A stretch of DNA of 64,000 bases from Carnegiea gigantea. Lineage: Eukaryota; Streptophyta; Magnoliopsida; Caryophyllales; Cactaceae. Below are positions 20,873-32,589 of this stretch, in pieces. Position 1 is the first letter of the stretch. Each line of letters opens with the position of its first letter. A program made the position numbers and the translations under genes. The notes under the pieces are model-generated. The model was not told where the DNA came from. It was given only the letters and a program-made list of their open reading frames with translations, and searched no databases. The DNA lies in contig JAKOGI010000346.1 in the NCBI GenBank assembly GCA_029747015.1, positions 168,501 through 232,500 on the forward strand, written 5' to 3'.

Positions 20873-21605
20873 TATAATATTTTGATCCATCCTAAAATTA
20901 TGGGCATTAGTATTTTGCTAATTTTGTGAGAAAAAGAAAATGGAGAGGATAGCCAACAAGTTTCCAATTGTTGATTGATCAAATCCATGATGGTGCTGAA
21001 AGATTTGTCTACCAATTAGAATTTAGGAGCAAGATGACTACTAATAGCTTGATGAAAAAAGACAATGTATTTGACTTGTGCAGCAAGTTGTGAGTTTTTA
21101 TGGAAAGAGTAAAATCTTTGAGATTAAGGTGGGTACAATATTTTAAAAGTTTTGACACTATTAAGGGACTTTAGGTCTTAAAGTTTATTATCCCAAAAAG
21201 TGAGTGAGGGATCCTCTTAACCCAAGGTGGGTATTAAGTGTAGGTGGTATCCTCTTCACCTAATGCATGGGTCTGGAGAGATTTGTGAGGCCAGATATTT
21301 GTAGGGTGTATCCCAGGTACCCTAGACCTCCAGCAGTAGCCGAACAACGTGTCGTTAGGGAGGGAACATTTGTAGTGTAAGAGGGAGGTTCAAACTATCT
21401 AGAGGTGGCTCGGAGCGCATAGTGTTGTGAGCATGCGTGATTATAATCTATCTTTTCTTATTATATTAGAGGAAACACCAATTGTTTGGTTGTGATTTCT
21501 CCCCTCAATGTGAGGAGGGGGTTCCATGTAAAAATTACATTGTTCCTTCCCTTAATGTGTGTATGTGTATGACCAAATTTTTCTATTACACTTCCATTCC
21601 TGACA
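20873..21605 (+). repeat. LTR copy C of the tandem array
   Basis: Third LTR, preceded by the clearest purine tract of the array (GGTGGGGGGAA, ending 20,870). It ends CCTGACA at 21,605 and is followed by TGGAATTAGAGT at 21,608-21,619. The internal region after it is lost. Confidence 0.75.
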
Positions 21606-21619
21606 AGTGGAATTAGAGT

Positions 21620-22061
<442 letters not shown>

Positions 22062-22357
22062 CTTTGGTGCTTTCTTGAACTAATACTGTGAGATTATTTT
22101 AGCAGTATTTTCATTAACAACGTAAAATCTTAACATTTAACTATATAATTGTGACATTGCAATCATGACCACTCTAATTCCAGAAGATATAAACCCTTGA
22201 AACATTGCATAATTTCCACTTCAAAATCCACTTGCCCTTGATTTATTCATTAGATTTGTCAGTCATGTAATATTACATTTACATCCATCTCAATTGAACT
22301 TATGTTCTCAGCATATTGCTATATATAGGCTCAAAGCACCTCTTAGGCAACGTGACA

Positions 22358-22810
22358 TTTTTTTTTTTTTTGATAAGAAAGGTGAGAATACAATCTAGGT
22401 AGCCCTTCTCTCAAGAGTTCTTCCTAAATTATCCTCATAGAGGATACAAAGAACGTCCCTATGTGGAACCCCATTCCACACTACCATAGAATATAATGAC
22501 AGACCATACTTTGCTAGTTAATCGGCTGCAGAGTTCTCTTGCCTAAAAATATGAGTAATAAGAACATTGTTATAAAATTGGATGTAAGTGTGAATATCCT
22601 GTATCAAAACTTGAATCTCCCATGTCACTTGAATGTGACCTTGAACTACTTGGACGAGAATTTTATTGTCCGCTTCAATGTCAATATTAGTAAAATCTGC
22701 TTTTATTGTTGCTTTGATGCCATTTCTCGTAGCTATTGCTTTTGCTATCGAAACTGATGCTGCTCCCAAGTAGAATGCTAATGCTTGAATAAATCTCCCT
22801 TCCCACTTAG
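22358..22810 (-). pseudogene. LINE 3' end: RNase H-like C-terminus, 3' UTR and poly-A tail
   Basis: On the minus strand the reading shows an RNase H-type domain as found at the C-terminus of plant LINE ORF2 or in related reverse-transcriptase pseudogenes: LGAASVSIAKAIATRNGIKA, IDIEADNKILVQVVQGHI and THIFRQENSAAD. After a stop the family match continues near 22,400-22,500 (NGVPHRD-like and LERR-like). The tail is a run of T on the plus strand (22,358-22,371), that is, a poly-A tail on the element strand. The 5' part is missing, as is usual for LINE insertions. Confidence 0.8.
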
Positions 22811-23174
22811 GCTACGAGACAAGATAGTACTTGAATGTACTCAAATGCTATGCATTAGATAATAATTCCTACCTGTAATGTCATTTTCTTTCCCTTTTTT
22901 CTTTTTTCCCTTCGAGTATAAACGAGCACAACTGCACAAGAGGATTATTGACATTTTGCACCCGATAGTTTCATGAATTAATATTTTTGACCTTGTGCTT
23001 TATAAATTAATTTTTTTAGTAGCCTCATCTACTTATATAATTATATTTTCATCGTCTAATTACTGTTATCCTGTTGATCCTTTCATTTTTATTTCTTTTG
23101 GAAAAGGAAAGATGGAATACGCCTTCCCCTCTTCCTTCCCCACCTTTACCACATGTACCCTACACTTAGGAAAG
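22811..23174. other. No recognised feature
   Basis: AT-rich with polypyrimidine patches (22,886-22,912). No gene was recognised. Confidence 0.4.
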
Positions 23175-23402
23175 CTAGACCTGAGAAGATCATACGACCC
23201 GCACCTAACTCGAAGTTATTGAGAGAAACACAGACCTAAATGAACCAAACCGATTTTGACCCCAAGTCAATATGATTTCACCGTTTAGCGTAAAAATATA
23301 TTTTTTTTAGTTTTGAGTAAATCTAAACTATTTTAATGTTGATACAAAGTTGACCCATTTATCAAATAAGTCGACCTGAACTGACCCATTATCCAACTCT
23401 AG
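23175..23402. mobile_element. Short inverted-repeat element, copy 2
   Basis: About 228 bp, starting CTAGACCTGAG and ending CCAACTCTAG, so the ends are approximate inverted repeats. It shares GAAGTTATTGAGAGAAAC, CCGATTTTGACCC, ACCGTTTAGCGT and TTGACCCATTTATCAAAT with copies 1 and 3. Confidence 0.7.
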
Positions 23403-23657
23403 TTGCAGAAGCAAGCAACGCAAGGTCGAATGCGGAACATAATCAAAAGTTTCCAATACTAACTACAATAATATTACAATTAATTAGCCAGCACTTAGTA
23501 ATACCCATGTAAATTAACTGACTTTTTGTAACTATTATTAGTGTATGTCACTGTTAGTTATATGATCATTTAAATACATCTCTTATAATTAGATGGCACT
23601 GTACAATTTTATATTTTTGCAATTTGCACATGTATATACACACATACACACATATAC

Positions 23658-23661
<4 letters not shown>

Positions 23662-23749
<88 letters not shown>
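23662..23749. repeat. (TA)n microsatellite
   Basis: About 88 bp of pure TA, flanked on the left by ACATACACACATATACG and on the right by GCGTGTGTGT. It lies at the 3' edge of a LINE fragment. The open frames through it, which read Tyr-Ile repeats, are not genes. Confidence 0.95.
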
Positions 23750-23752
<3 letters not shown>

Positions 23753-23754
23753 TG

Positions 23755-23930
23755 TGTGTAAGAAAGGTAGGTAATATGTTTTTGAAAATGCTTCTTTTAA
23801 GGGTACTCTCTATATTTTGTACACAAAGGATACAATATAGGTCTCTATGAGGGGCCTCATTCCACAAAGCTATAGAATGGAGTGTAAGATTAACTTAATT
23901 AGCAAGTTCATCAGTTGCCCATTACTAATA
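23755..23930 (-). pseudogene. Second LINE 3'-terminal fragment
   Basis: The minus strand reads [18 protein letters not shown], matching the phrase that ends the first LINE fragment (VWNGVPHRD-like), with a trace of the Ala-rich RNase H end upstream. The reading runs into the TA array instead of a normal stop and tail. Confidence 0.65.
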
Positions 23931-23996
23931 ATGTATACTTCTGTAGCAAATAATCAAATAATTTTCTAGGGATGGAAGAAATTACAAGTTTACTTA

Positions 23997-24393
23997 GGCT
24001 CCGTTTGGACCTTGAAAAATTTAATGGGTAGAAAAAAATTTGAGAAAGTTATTTTTTTTCTTATGTTTGGTTTAGAGAAAATCACAAAGAAAAAAAGTAT
24101 GGAGGAAAGTTAGGTGGAAATTTTGTTAGAAACAAATCATAAAATTTTCCTCATAAAATTGTGAGGAAAGTTTGAGGAAAATTCCCAATTTCCTCCAACC
24201 TACATTGCTTAGATAACATCAGCATGATTCAAGTAGTTGATCAACATTTAAATTTCTGATCTAAATTCTTGTATTTTTTCCTCTATCCAAAGAAGAGGAA
24301 AAAACTTATTTTTTCCCTACTTTTTTTTTTCCCTTCACATTTTTTTTCTTGAACTTTTGTTTTCACTAAATTTTCTAAAGGCCAAGCGGAACC
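23997..24393. mobile_element. Tourist-like MITE (PIF/Harbinger) with TTA duplication
   Basis: 397 bp. It begins GGCTCCGTTTGGACCTTG and ends, as reverse complement, GGTTCCGCTTGGCCTTTAG, giving ~25-bp imperfect inverted ends. TTA lies on both sides (23,994-23,996 and 24,394-24,396), the 3-bp target of PIF/Harbinger elements. The interior is AT-rich and non-coding. Its right flank directly adjoins the TRIM. Confidence 0.85.
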
Positions 24394-24439
24394 TTAATGT
24401 TGAAGAACTATCTCAACCAAAAGCTTATAGTGATGGTTG

Positions 24440-24540
24440 CACTACAAAAACTTGGTTTATTACAGCAACGTATTTGTGGCAAATTTAAAATTACTGCAAT
24501 AACACTAAATTAGTAAACTAATTGTAGTAAATTTAATATT
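24440..24540 (+). other. Left terminus and subterminal repeats of CACTA element 1
   Basis: CACTACAAAAACTTGG followed by GCAACG, TTTGTGGCAAAT and GCAATAA. Such repeats are binding sites for the element's own DNA-binding protein in known En/Spm elements. Confidence 0.75.
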
Positions 24541-25462
24541 GCCAGAAAAGGAGGGACGTCTAATGTGCGAATGAGTTGAAATTGCTAGAAAATACAGCGT
24601 ATTAACAAGTAGGTGGGTTAAAAAAAATGGAAAATCCCAATCCCAACAACTTTTCCCTCCTTCCTTTTTAAATTTTTTTTCAATAATCAATTTCTTTCCC
24701 TCTATTGTCATGTGCAAAACCTCCAGAGATTAAAGTAAAAATAAAATCCCGTTGTTTCGTATTTCATGTGAAACCCATGTTAGCAGCCATCTTCTCCCAT
24801 TCTACTTCGGTTAGGCAGCTCTCCATCACGTATATAGCTTACCTCTCCTGCCTTCATCATTCATCCCAAAATCATCCCGAAATACTCCATTATAGCATGT
24901 AAGAATTGAAGAGGATTTAGATTACAGCACTAGGTATGCCTCTCTCTAAGTTCATTCGGAAAAAAAGATCCCCAAATTGTATTAATCCAAATCAGTAATT
25001 CGTTTGGAAATTTAATTGTGTAATTACGGCTTGACATCTCAGTCACTGCTACTTGTGGATAGCTTCATTAATCTTATCACTAAGCCTTTTTGTATTTAAG
25101 GTAAAAAATCACGTTTTATTGCCTCATTCTTTGGTTTATTATAATTTTGAGAGTTGACTCAATTCTTTGTTCTTTTCAAAGTCAACATCAGTCAAAAGTG
25201 TTGTAAATCGTTCATATTGTTGCTTGCAAAATTTTGTTAGCAATTAATGATCATGTTTCTTGGGATATCGCGAAATAGGAATTTTTGGGATCATGAGATC
25301 AACAATTTTGTAGTGGAAGTTTTGGAAAATAATGCCCTTTTATGTTCATATCAATACTTAGGATTCAATCATACAACTATCAAATCTCTATATGCACGAT
25401 TTTGATCCCCCATGGCCCACTTTATCATTTTGAGTGAGAGTTTCATTGCTTTTTACACACGC

Positions 25463-26084
<622 letters not shown>

Positions 26085-26300
26085 TCTCCGACACGATAAC
26101 ACGACACGAACCCGACCAAAAATTATTGAGAGAAATCCGAACCGAGACGATTTTGACCCGAAGTTAACACGATTAGACCGTTTAGCATGAAAATATGTTA
26201 TTTTTCAATTTACGGCAAATCTGGACTATTTTTAACACCAACAAGGAATTGACCCGTTTATTAAATGGTTCCACCCGACCCAACCCGTTTCCTATCTCTA
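26085..26300. mobile_element. Short inverted-repeat element, copy 3
   Basis: About 216 bp, adjoining the end of the TA/TG array. It shares GACACGATAACACGAC, TTATTGAGAGAAATCCGAAC, CGATTTTGACCCGAAG, GACCGTTTAGC and TTGACCCGTTTATTAAATGG with copies 1 and 2. The ends are less clear than in copy 1. Confidence 0.7.
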
Positions 26301-29189
26301 TTTGGTTCAATTCAAGTTGGCTACTTTTAATTTTTTTTGGGTGGATTAGTTGTGGAAGAAAGGTAGATATCGAAGAAAGGTATATGAATTATACAAATAA
26401 GTAAGATTTTGATATGGTAATTGCAATACTTTTAAGAATTTAAATAGGTCATGCGTATCACAATTTACCTTTTATAGAATGCTTTACTTTGGGGACAACG
26501 ACATATTTTGGGCGTGGAATTTAATAAATGATTATGAAGAAAGTTTTTAGGATTCTGATAGATGCTTTATATATGTCAAATTTTACATTATATGTGTATA
26601 TGCTTCCCTTTCATGTATCATAAAGTAGGTCAAATATGGACAACAATAATCCTAATGTTAGTAACGAAACCATTATAGCTTACATCTTCACTTAATTGTA
26701 TCTTTTATATATATAAATTGATCAATTGAATAGGATCATTATGATAGCACGATTTGGATATGGTGTCGTGAATAAAATAAAGGAAGACTAGTTCAAGCTC
26801 CCATTTACAACCTTCATATATTGTCATGATTGTCTTGTAACAATGGAAGAATAACCGCCTATGCAAGGAGAAAAACAGAAGTGGCTCACAGCTTGAGTCA
26901 GACAACCTATTTTATGTTTGTTGTTGATGTCACCGCTGTGCAACCTACTGCAGTGGCTGCAGATGATGTGTAGGCTACCCACAGTGGTGTGTAGGCCATT
27001 ATGCAGGTTGTTTAGGCTAATGGCTTGGGGAGCCTCTTCCCTAAATAATCAGGACTTATAGTATAGTTCTAGGTTTTTATATGACATTGCTCATCATTTT
27101 GGGTATTATCAAGCACGAAAATTTGGGAGCTATTATGATACCAAAAAAGACAGGAAGTTTATCACTGAGACTGCCTTACAAGCACTCCGATGTCATGTTG
27201 TAATTTGTATAGAATAATACTAATTCCATAAAGTTGGAAAAAAAGTTGGAACTATGTTACGTTTTTTAATGTTTAATTCTTCACAATTCTGTCTAATGTA
27301 TTTCACTACTATAAAAAGAATAGACAAATACAAGAAACAGAGGGTACTTTTTGCATAAGAAGAAACATTATGTTTAATTTTAGAGGAGGCTTTACTGAGG
27401 TTGGATTGTAATGCGTCTTAAATGTATCATGCTTAAGTAATCTGCATAGGAAATTTTAATTGGCTTTATAGAGCACTTACTTTCAAGGTATAAGGTAATG
27501 AAAGTTATGTTATGGAAATCAGTGTCTACAAAATCTGCCTTTAAGTGATGTTTTTAAAATGTTTTATTTTGATAATACTTACAAAAAATGTAGAAATTTT
27601 TGACAATATGAGATAGAGGATTGGTTTTGCTATTTTGAATTAGATTAACCTTTATTGAGGTTCAGATTGCCTTATTTAGGCATCTATTTTAGGCTATTAG
27701 GGTCAGGTTTATGCTCATTGAATTTTTTCTATTGGATGATGCTAATTACTGCCTATGTATTGGAAAGCCTTCTGGAGTGAAGAATTAGATATAGTAAGAT
27801 CTTAGAAAGTAGCTTAGATGGATTCTTGATATTAGTAATTTGCATTTGATGAACGAAGTTTACTAAAGTTTCATTGAGTGTGACTGTATTACTAATCCAA
27901 GTTTCACATGTATAACATAGTGGAAAAAGCTGATAAGAAGTCTACTTTAGGAGTAAAATGATACAAGTGGGAGAGTCATCTAAACTTGAAGTTTTTTAGT
28001 GCAAGCGAACACCCCATACAAATAGGTTTTGCCCCAACCGGGTCGTAGTTTTTGCAAGGAGCCGCTGACTATATAAGTAATGAAAAAAATACGTGTGAAT
28101 GTGTTTAGGCTTACATAAGCATAGTTGGCAGTTAGCTGAACCCTGATCTCATAAGTCAGTCAGTCAATAGTCCTCTTCTGGTGCAGTGCTGTTTTGGTGC
28201 TTGGGTGTCCTCATAGTACAATTTGGCCGTACTTTTTTTAAGTTTACCACTATATAGTTTAATTCTTTTTTTTCTTTGGATTTTGAGATTGCATGTGCTT
28301 CTTTTTTCTTTTAGTTTTGCATGGCTTGTGATTGTCTTGTATAATTTGTGAAAATGAAATGTAAAATAGATGAAAATAGTATTTTGTTTAGTTAACCACA
28401 AACTGCAAGTAGGAACCATAATTTCTCCTTTCATACTTGAATTTAGCTTTGAAGTTGGTAAGTTAGAGATTAATCCCTGAGGAGCTATTGAATTAAACAC
28501 AATATGGTCAATCTTGCCAATATATGTATAAGTGATAACCTTGGTTCGATCTAAATGTGCCTATGTGTGTTTTTTTTTTTTTAAAAAGAAATACTGATGA
28601 GTAATGATTGTTAATAGACAAATGGTCTCTGTTTTTGTTGTCTATATCAGTCATCATTAAAATGAGATTTTAGTGTGTGTCAGTTAATTACAAGGCTATC
28701 CAAGGCTTGATTTATTTGATAGTTGAGCAACTTTTAATTGTTTCATCAAGAGTTCCTCTTTTTTAGCCATTTCCTTAAGCCAATGAGAAATTGAATGATA
28801 TGGCCTGCCATAGGCCTATAATGTGCTTTTTTATATAGGTTTGGACATATTTAGAAAGACCAAGGGGGATGTGTTTGCCAAGAGTTAGATGATTTGGACA
28901 ATGTTAGACAATATTGATTTCGATATTTTGAATTATATTGGTTACTGTTGTGTGCGAGCACCTATTATGATGAATTAAGGAACTAATATAATTATGGCAT
29001 GGATGAAACTAATATTTAATTCTAAAATTCTATTCTTTGAAGTGCAGGTAGCTCTTATAATTAAAATAACATTTCCTAAATGGCTAATTTAAATTTTCAA
29101 TGCATAATTTTCTATTAAGTAGGTGAATAATCAATTTATATCTTAAAGTACAAGATGAATAAAGACACAGGTTGGATAATTGGAAGACT
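26301..29189 (+). other. CACTA element 1 region upstream of the transposase; no recognised gene
   Basis: AT-rich. It probably comprises 5' untranslated exons, introns or filler of the transposon. No domain was recognised in either strand. An ORF on the minus strand (28,156-28,500) has no recognisable content. Confidence 0.5.
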
Positions 29190-32100
29190 TATAAATGCAG
29201 GCAAAAGCTAGAATATATCAAAGGGGTCAATAAATTACTTAACTTTGCATTGGCTAATGTGGCTAAGGATGGGAAAATTAGATGTCCTTGAATCAAGTGC
29301 GACAACTGTAATCATCAAAATAGAGAAACAGTTTTGACAGATGATGCAATCTTAAGAAACTATAATCCATGGGAATTTCATGAGGAAAAATCTAGTGTTA
29401 AAGAGCATAATCATGAAAGTGATGAGGACAACAGTGATATGGCAGGGTATGTAGATCCAATGGAGCTAGTAGTTAGCGATGATATTGATGAGGCATTCGC
29501 CATGGTACATAACATGACAGACACAAGAGGTTTAATATGATGGGTAAATTTGAAACTTTAGGTAGTCCTAGTATTAGTAAGTCACCTGAACTACTTAGAA
29601 AATTTGGTCGGTTTGTTAGAGATGCTTAGAAAGAGCTATTTCTAGGTTCTGATAAATTTTTCAAGTCAGAGTTTATGGTACATGTTTTCATATAAAAGTG
29701 CCTTTGTGGTTGGAGTGACAAATTACTCAAAATGATACTTGGGCTTTTGAAAAAGGCATTTGATTTTGATGATATTTTTTCAAAGAAAGCTTATGAAAGG
29801 AAAAAAATACACCCGGGAGTTAGGAGTAAGTTATGTAAAGATTGAGGCTTATAACAATGATTGTATACTTTATTGGAAGGAGCATGAAAACGCAGAAAAA
29901 TGTCCTAAATGTGCTCATCCTAGGTGGAAGGATAAGAGGGAGGGTGATGATAGTGTTGATGAAAGTGAGAAGAAGGGAAATGGAGGAATGTTTACTATAA
30001 GGTATTACGTTGTTTTCCTCTTTTACCTAGATTACAAAGATTATTTATATCTGCCAGAATGACATCTCACATGTGATGACACAAGGATAAATGTCCTGGT
30101 GATGGGATTATAAGGCATCCTCCAGCTGCAAAGGCTTCAAAGTCATTTGTCGAATATTTTCCAAATTCTGCTGTAAATGCTCATAATGTGAGACTGGGTT
30201 TATGTAGTAATGGCTTTACCCCACATGCAAACATAAACTCAACTTACAGCACTTGACCTGTGTTTTTGGTCTCTTATAACTTGCCACCTTGGATGTGTAT
30301 GAAAAACTCATATACGATGTTAAATATAATAATTTCTGTTAAAACTGCTCCCAGAAATGATATTGATGTGTACTTATAATCGTTGATTGATGAGCTTAAA
30401 TTGTTATAGGATGTTGGTGTAAATAATTTTGATACTTTCAAAGCTGAATATTTTACTTTGTAAGTTGCTTTGTTGTGGACAATCAACGCTTTTACTACCT
30501 ATGGGAATCTCTTTGGATTGAGTGTTAAAGGACATGTAGCTTGTCCTAATTATAATAAAGATACGTGGTCGAGATACTTGCCTCATTGGAGAAAACATAG
30601 TTACATAGTCATCGTAGGTTTTTGGTGCTTGATCATAGGTGGAGTCATGACAAGAAATCTTTTGATAACACATCGGAAGTGAATCCTTCTTGTAAGTATC
30701 TATCTGGAGAGCATGTTGTTGATCAAATTGGCAAGTTTGAAAATATCAAGTTTCAGGAGGTTGATGGCAAGTGGAAGTGAACAAAACTAAATTTGGTTTA
30801 TAATTGGGAAAAGGAAAGTATCTTCTTTGGATTGCCATATTGAAGTAGAAATTTGGTGCGCCATAATTTAGATGTTATGCATATTAAGAAGTTATGCATA
30901 TTGAGAAGAGTATTTGTAAAACTATATTGGGTACGGTTGTGAATATACAAGGAAAACAAAGGATAATTTGAAATCTCACTCACATTTGGTTGAAATGCAA
31001 ATTAGAAAAAGCTTGCATCCCAAGAAGGTTGGTGACAAATATGAAATTCATAAACGAGCATTTGAGTTAAGTTTGAATGAAAGAAAGGATGTTTGAAGAT
31101 TTTTAGCTGAATTGAAAGTGATAGATGGATACTCATCGAACACAGGCGAATGTGTAAATGTTAATGAGGGGAAAATAAGAGGACTTTAAAGAGTTATGAT
31201 TGTCATGTTTTTATGTATGATTACTAGGAGGGGGCTTTTCATAGGAAATTGGACAAAGATGTGTATGATGCTTTGGTGTAGTTGTCTTTATTCTTTAAAC
31301 AATTGTGCTTAACGGCATCAAAGGTAGAGGTGTTAGAAAGATTGGAGAAAATCACTGTTATTACTATTTGCAAATTAGAGCGTGTTTGTGTTCCCTTCTT
31401 TTTTGCCGTTATGGTACATTTGACTATCCATGTAGCTACTAAAGCTAAACTTGATGGCATGTCCAACATCACTATATGTAGCCCTTTGAAAGGTAAAAAT
31501 ATTTCCATTTCTTTTGATTTTGATGAAAAAAATTATTGTTTGGGATTATATAGTGTATATTCTACAAATCTTGGCTTACAGTTAGGCTCATGCATGCTTT
31601 AAAAGAATTTGTGCAAAATAATGCTTGTCTTGAAGGGACAATCATAGAAGCATACATCACAAATCAGTGTTTAAATTTTTGTTCAAGGTATTTGCATAGA
31701 GTAGAGACTAGGTTTAATCATTTGGAATGGAATGAAGACTAGAGAGATAGCAAATATCAAGGACTATCAAAGTCTTTTCCATGATGGATGCAATTGTGCT
31801 CACCTTTACGTGCTAAGAAATTACGAGGCAGTGCAACCTTTTATTGAGTGAGAAATTTGTCACATGAATAGATATTCTATTGTGTTTCCTCTTTTTAGGG
31901 AATGTGAAAGTATTTATGCATCCTATAGATGTAATTTTAACAAGTGGTTTGAAGATCGAGTAAGTAAATGCAACAACTTACTTACACATCTAATTAGCCT
32001 CGATGTTAACCTTTTGTTCTATTTTTGCTTTTATTTTTTTGTTGGATTACCCAATTGTGGAAACATGGTGATGAACGATCAAGTTATGAACTATTGGTTT

Positions 32101-32340
32101 TGGCACAGTATCCTATAAAGAGAGTCCTTTATTATAATGGATATGTTGTAAACGAATATAGATTTCATACAAAAGCATGAATCAAAAACCTTAGCACCTA
32201 AAATTGTGGTAAAAGGTGATGTGCAAAGTGGAGAAAAAGACTATTTCGGTATCTTATAAGATGTTGTTGAATTTGAGTATGATAGTAAGTATAAAATCGT
32301 TCTATTCAAGTGTGAATGGTTTGATGTATGTACTTATTTT
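29190..32340 (+). pseudogene. TNP2-type CACTA transposase, broken
   Basis: The protein would bind and cut the element's ends. Blocks in order: a transposase-associated N-terminal domain (GVNKLLNFALANVAKDGKIR, then the CDNC cysteine pair, about 29,220-29,320); an acidic linker; then LGVSYVKIEAYNNDCILYWK and CPKCAHPRWK (29,815-29,930); LPRLQRLF-like (about 30,020); NLPPWMC-like (about 30,285); NDIDVYL and LLWTINAFTTYGNLFG (about 30,355-30,520); RHNLDVMHIKK (about 30,860); LHPKKVGDKYEIHKRA (about 31,015); FFKQLCLTASKVEVLERLEK (31,291-31,350); ACLEGTIIEAYITNQCLNFC-like (about 31,622); and KIVLFKCEWFDV (about 32,290). Blocks fall in different frames with many stops. The order and spacing match TNP2 of full-length plant CACTA elements. 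Confidence 0.85.
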
Positions 32341-32589
32341 CTTTTAATTTTCGGAGCAAAGTAAACAATAATTTCATTGACATTAGGTGAAGGTTTATAT
32401 CGCCTTGACTATTAGTATGGCCTAATCGCTGTTGGAAAATTAGTTTTATTGCATCTTAGATACACACAATAGTATGTTTAGAAGGATTTCCTTATCTATC
32501 CATTTAGTTGTTAGATATTTTTTTCTTAGACATAAGATTCTATTGTGATTATAGGTCGACTATGTGTGTCACTCTTGAGAATCTGTGAA

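Larger units (their letters stand above)
18146..21605 (+). mobile_element. Tandem LTR array: three LTRs sharing two short internal regions
   Basis: Three related ~740-bp LTRs (about 18,146-18,889, 19,483-20,222, 20,873-21,605) alternate with two related internal regions. Each LTR ends near TTGACA or TGACA and is followed by a decayed methionine-type primer site, clearest as TGGAATTAGAGT at 18,892 and 21,608. A purine tract precedes the second and third LTRs (GAGAAGGAGA before 19,481; GGTGGGGGGAA before 20,871). Without the nested SINE and inverted-repeat element the internal regions are only about 410-440 bp and encode nothing. This is a non-autonomous TRIM/LARD-like element in tandem form. 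No target duplication was found. Confidence 0.75.

Noticed and set aside
23589..23867. 92-codon minus-strand and 85-codon plus-strand open frames
   Set aside because: Most of both reads through the TA array. Only the minus-strand LINE phrase before it is real, and that is annotated separately.
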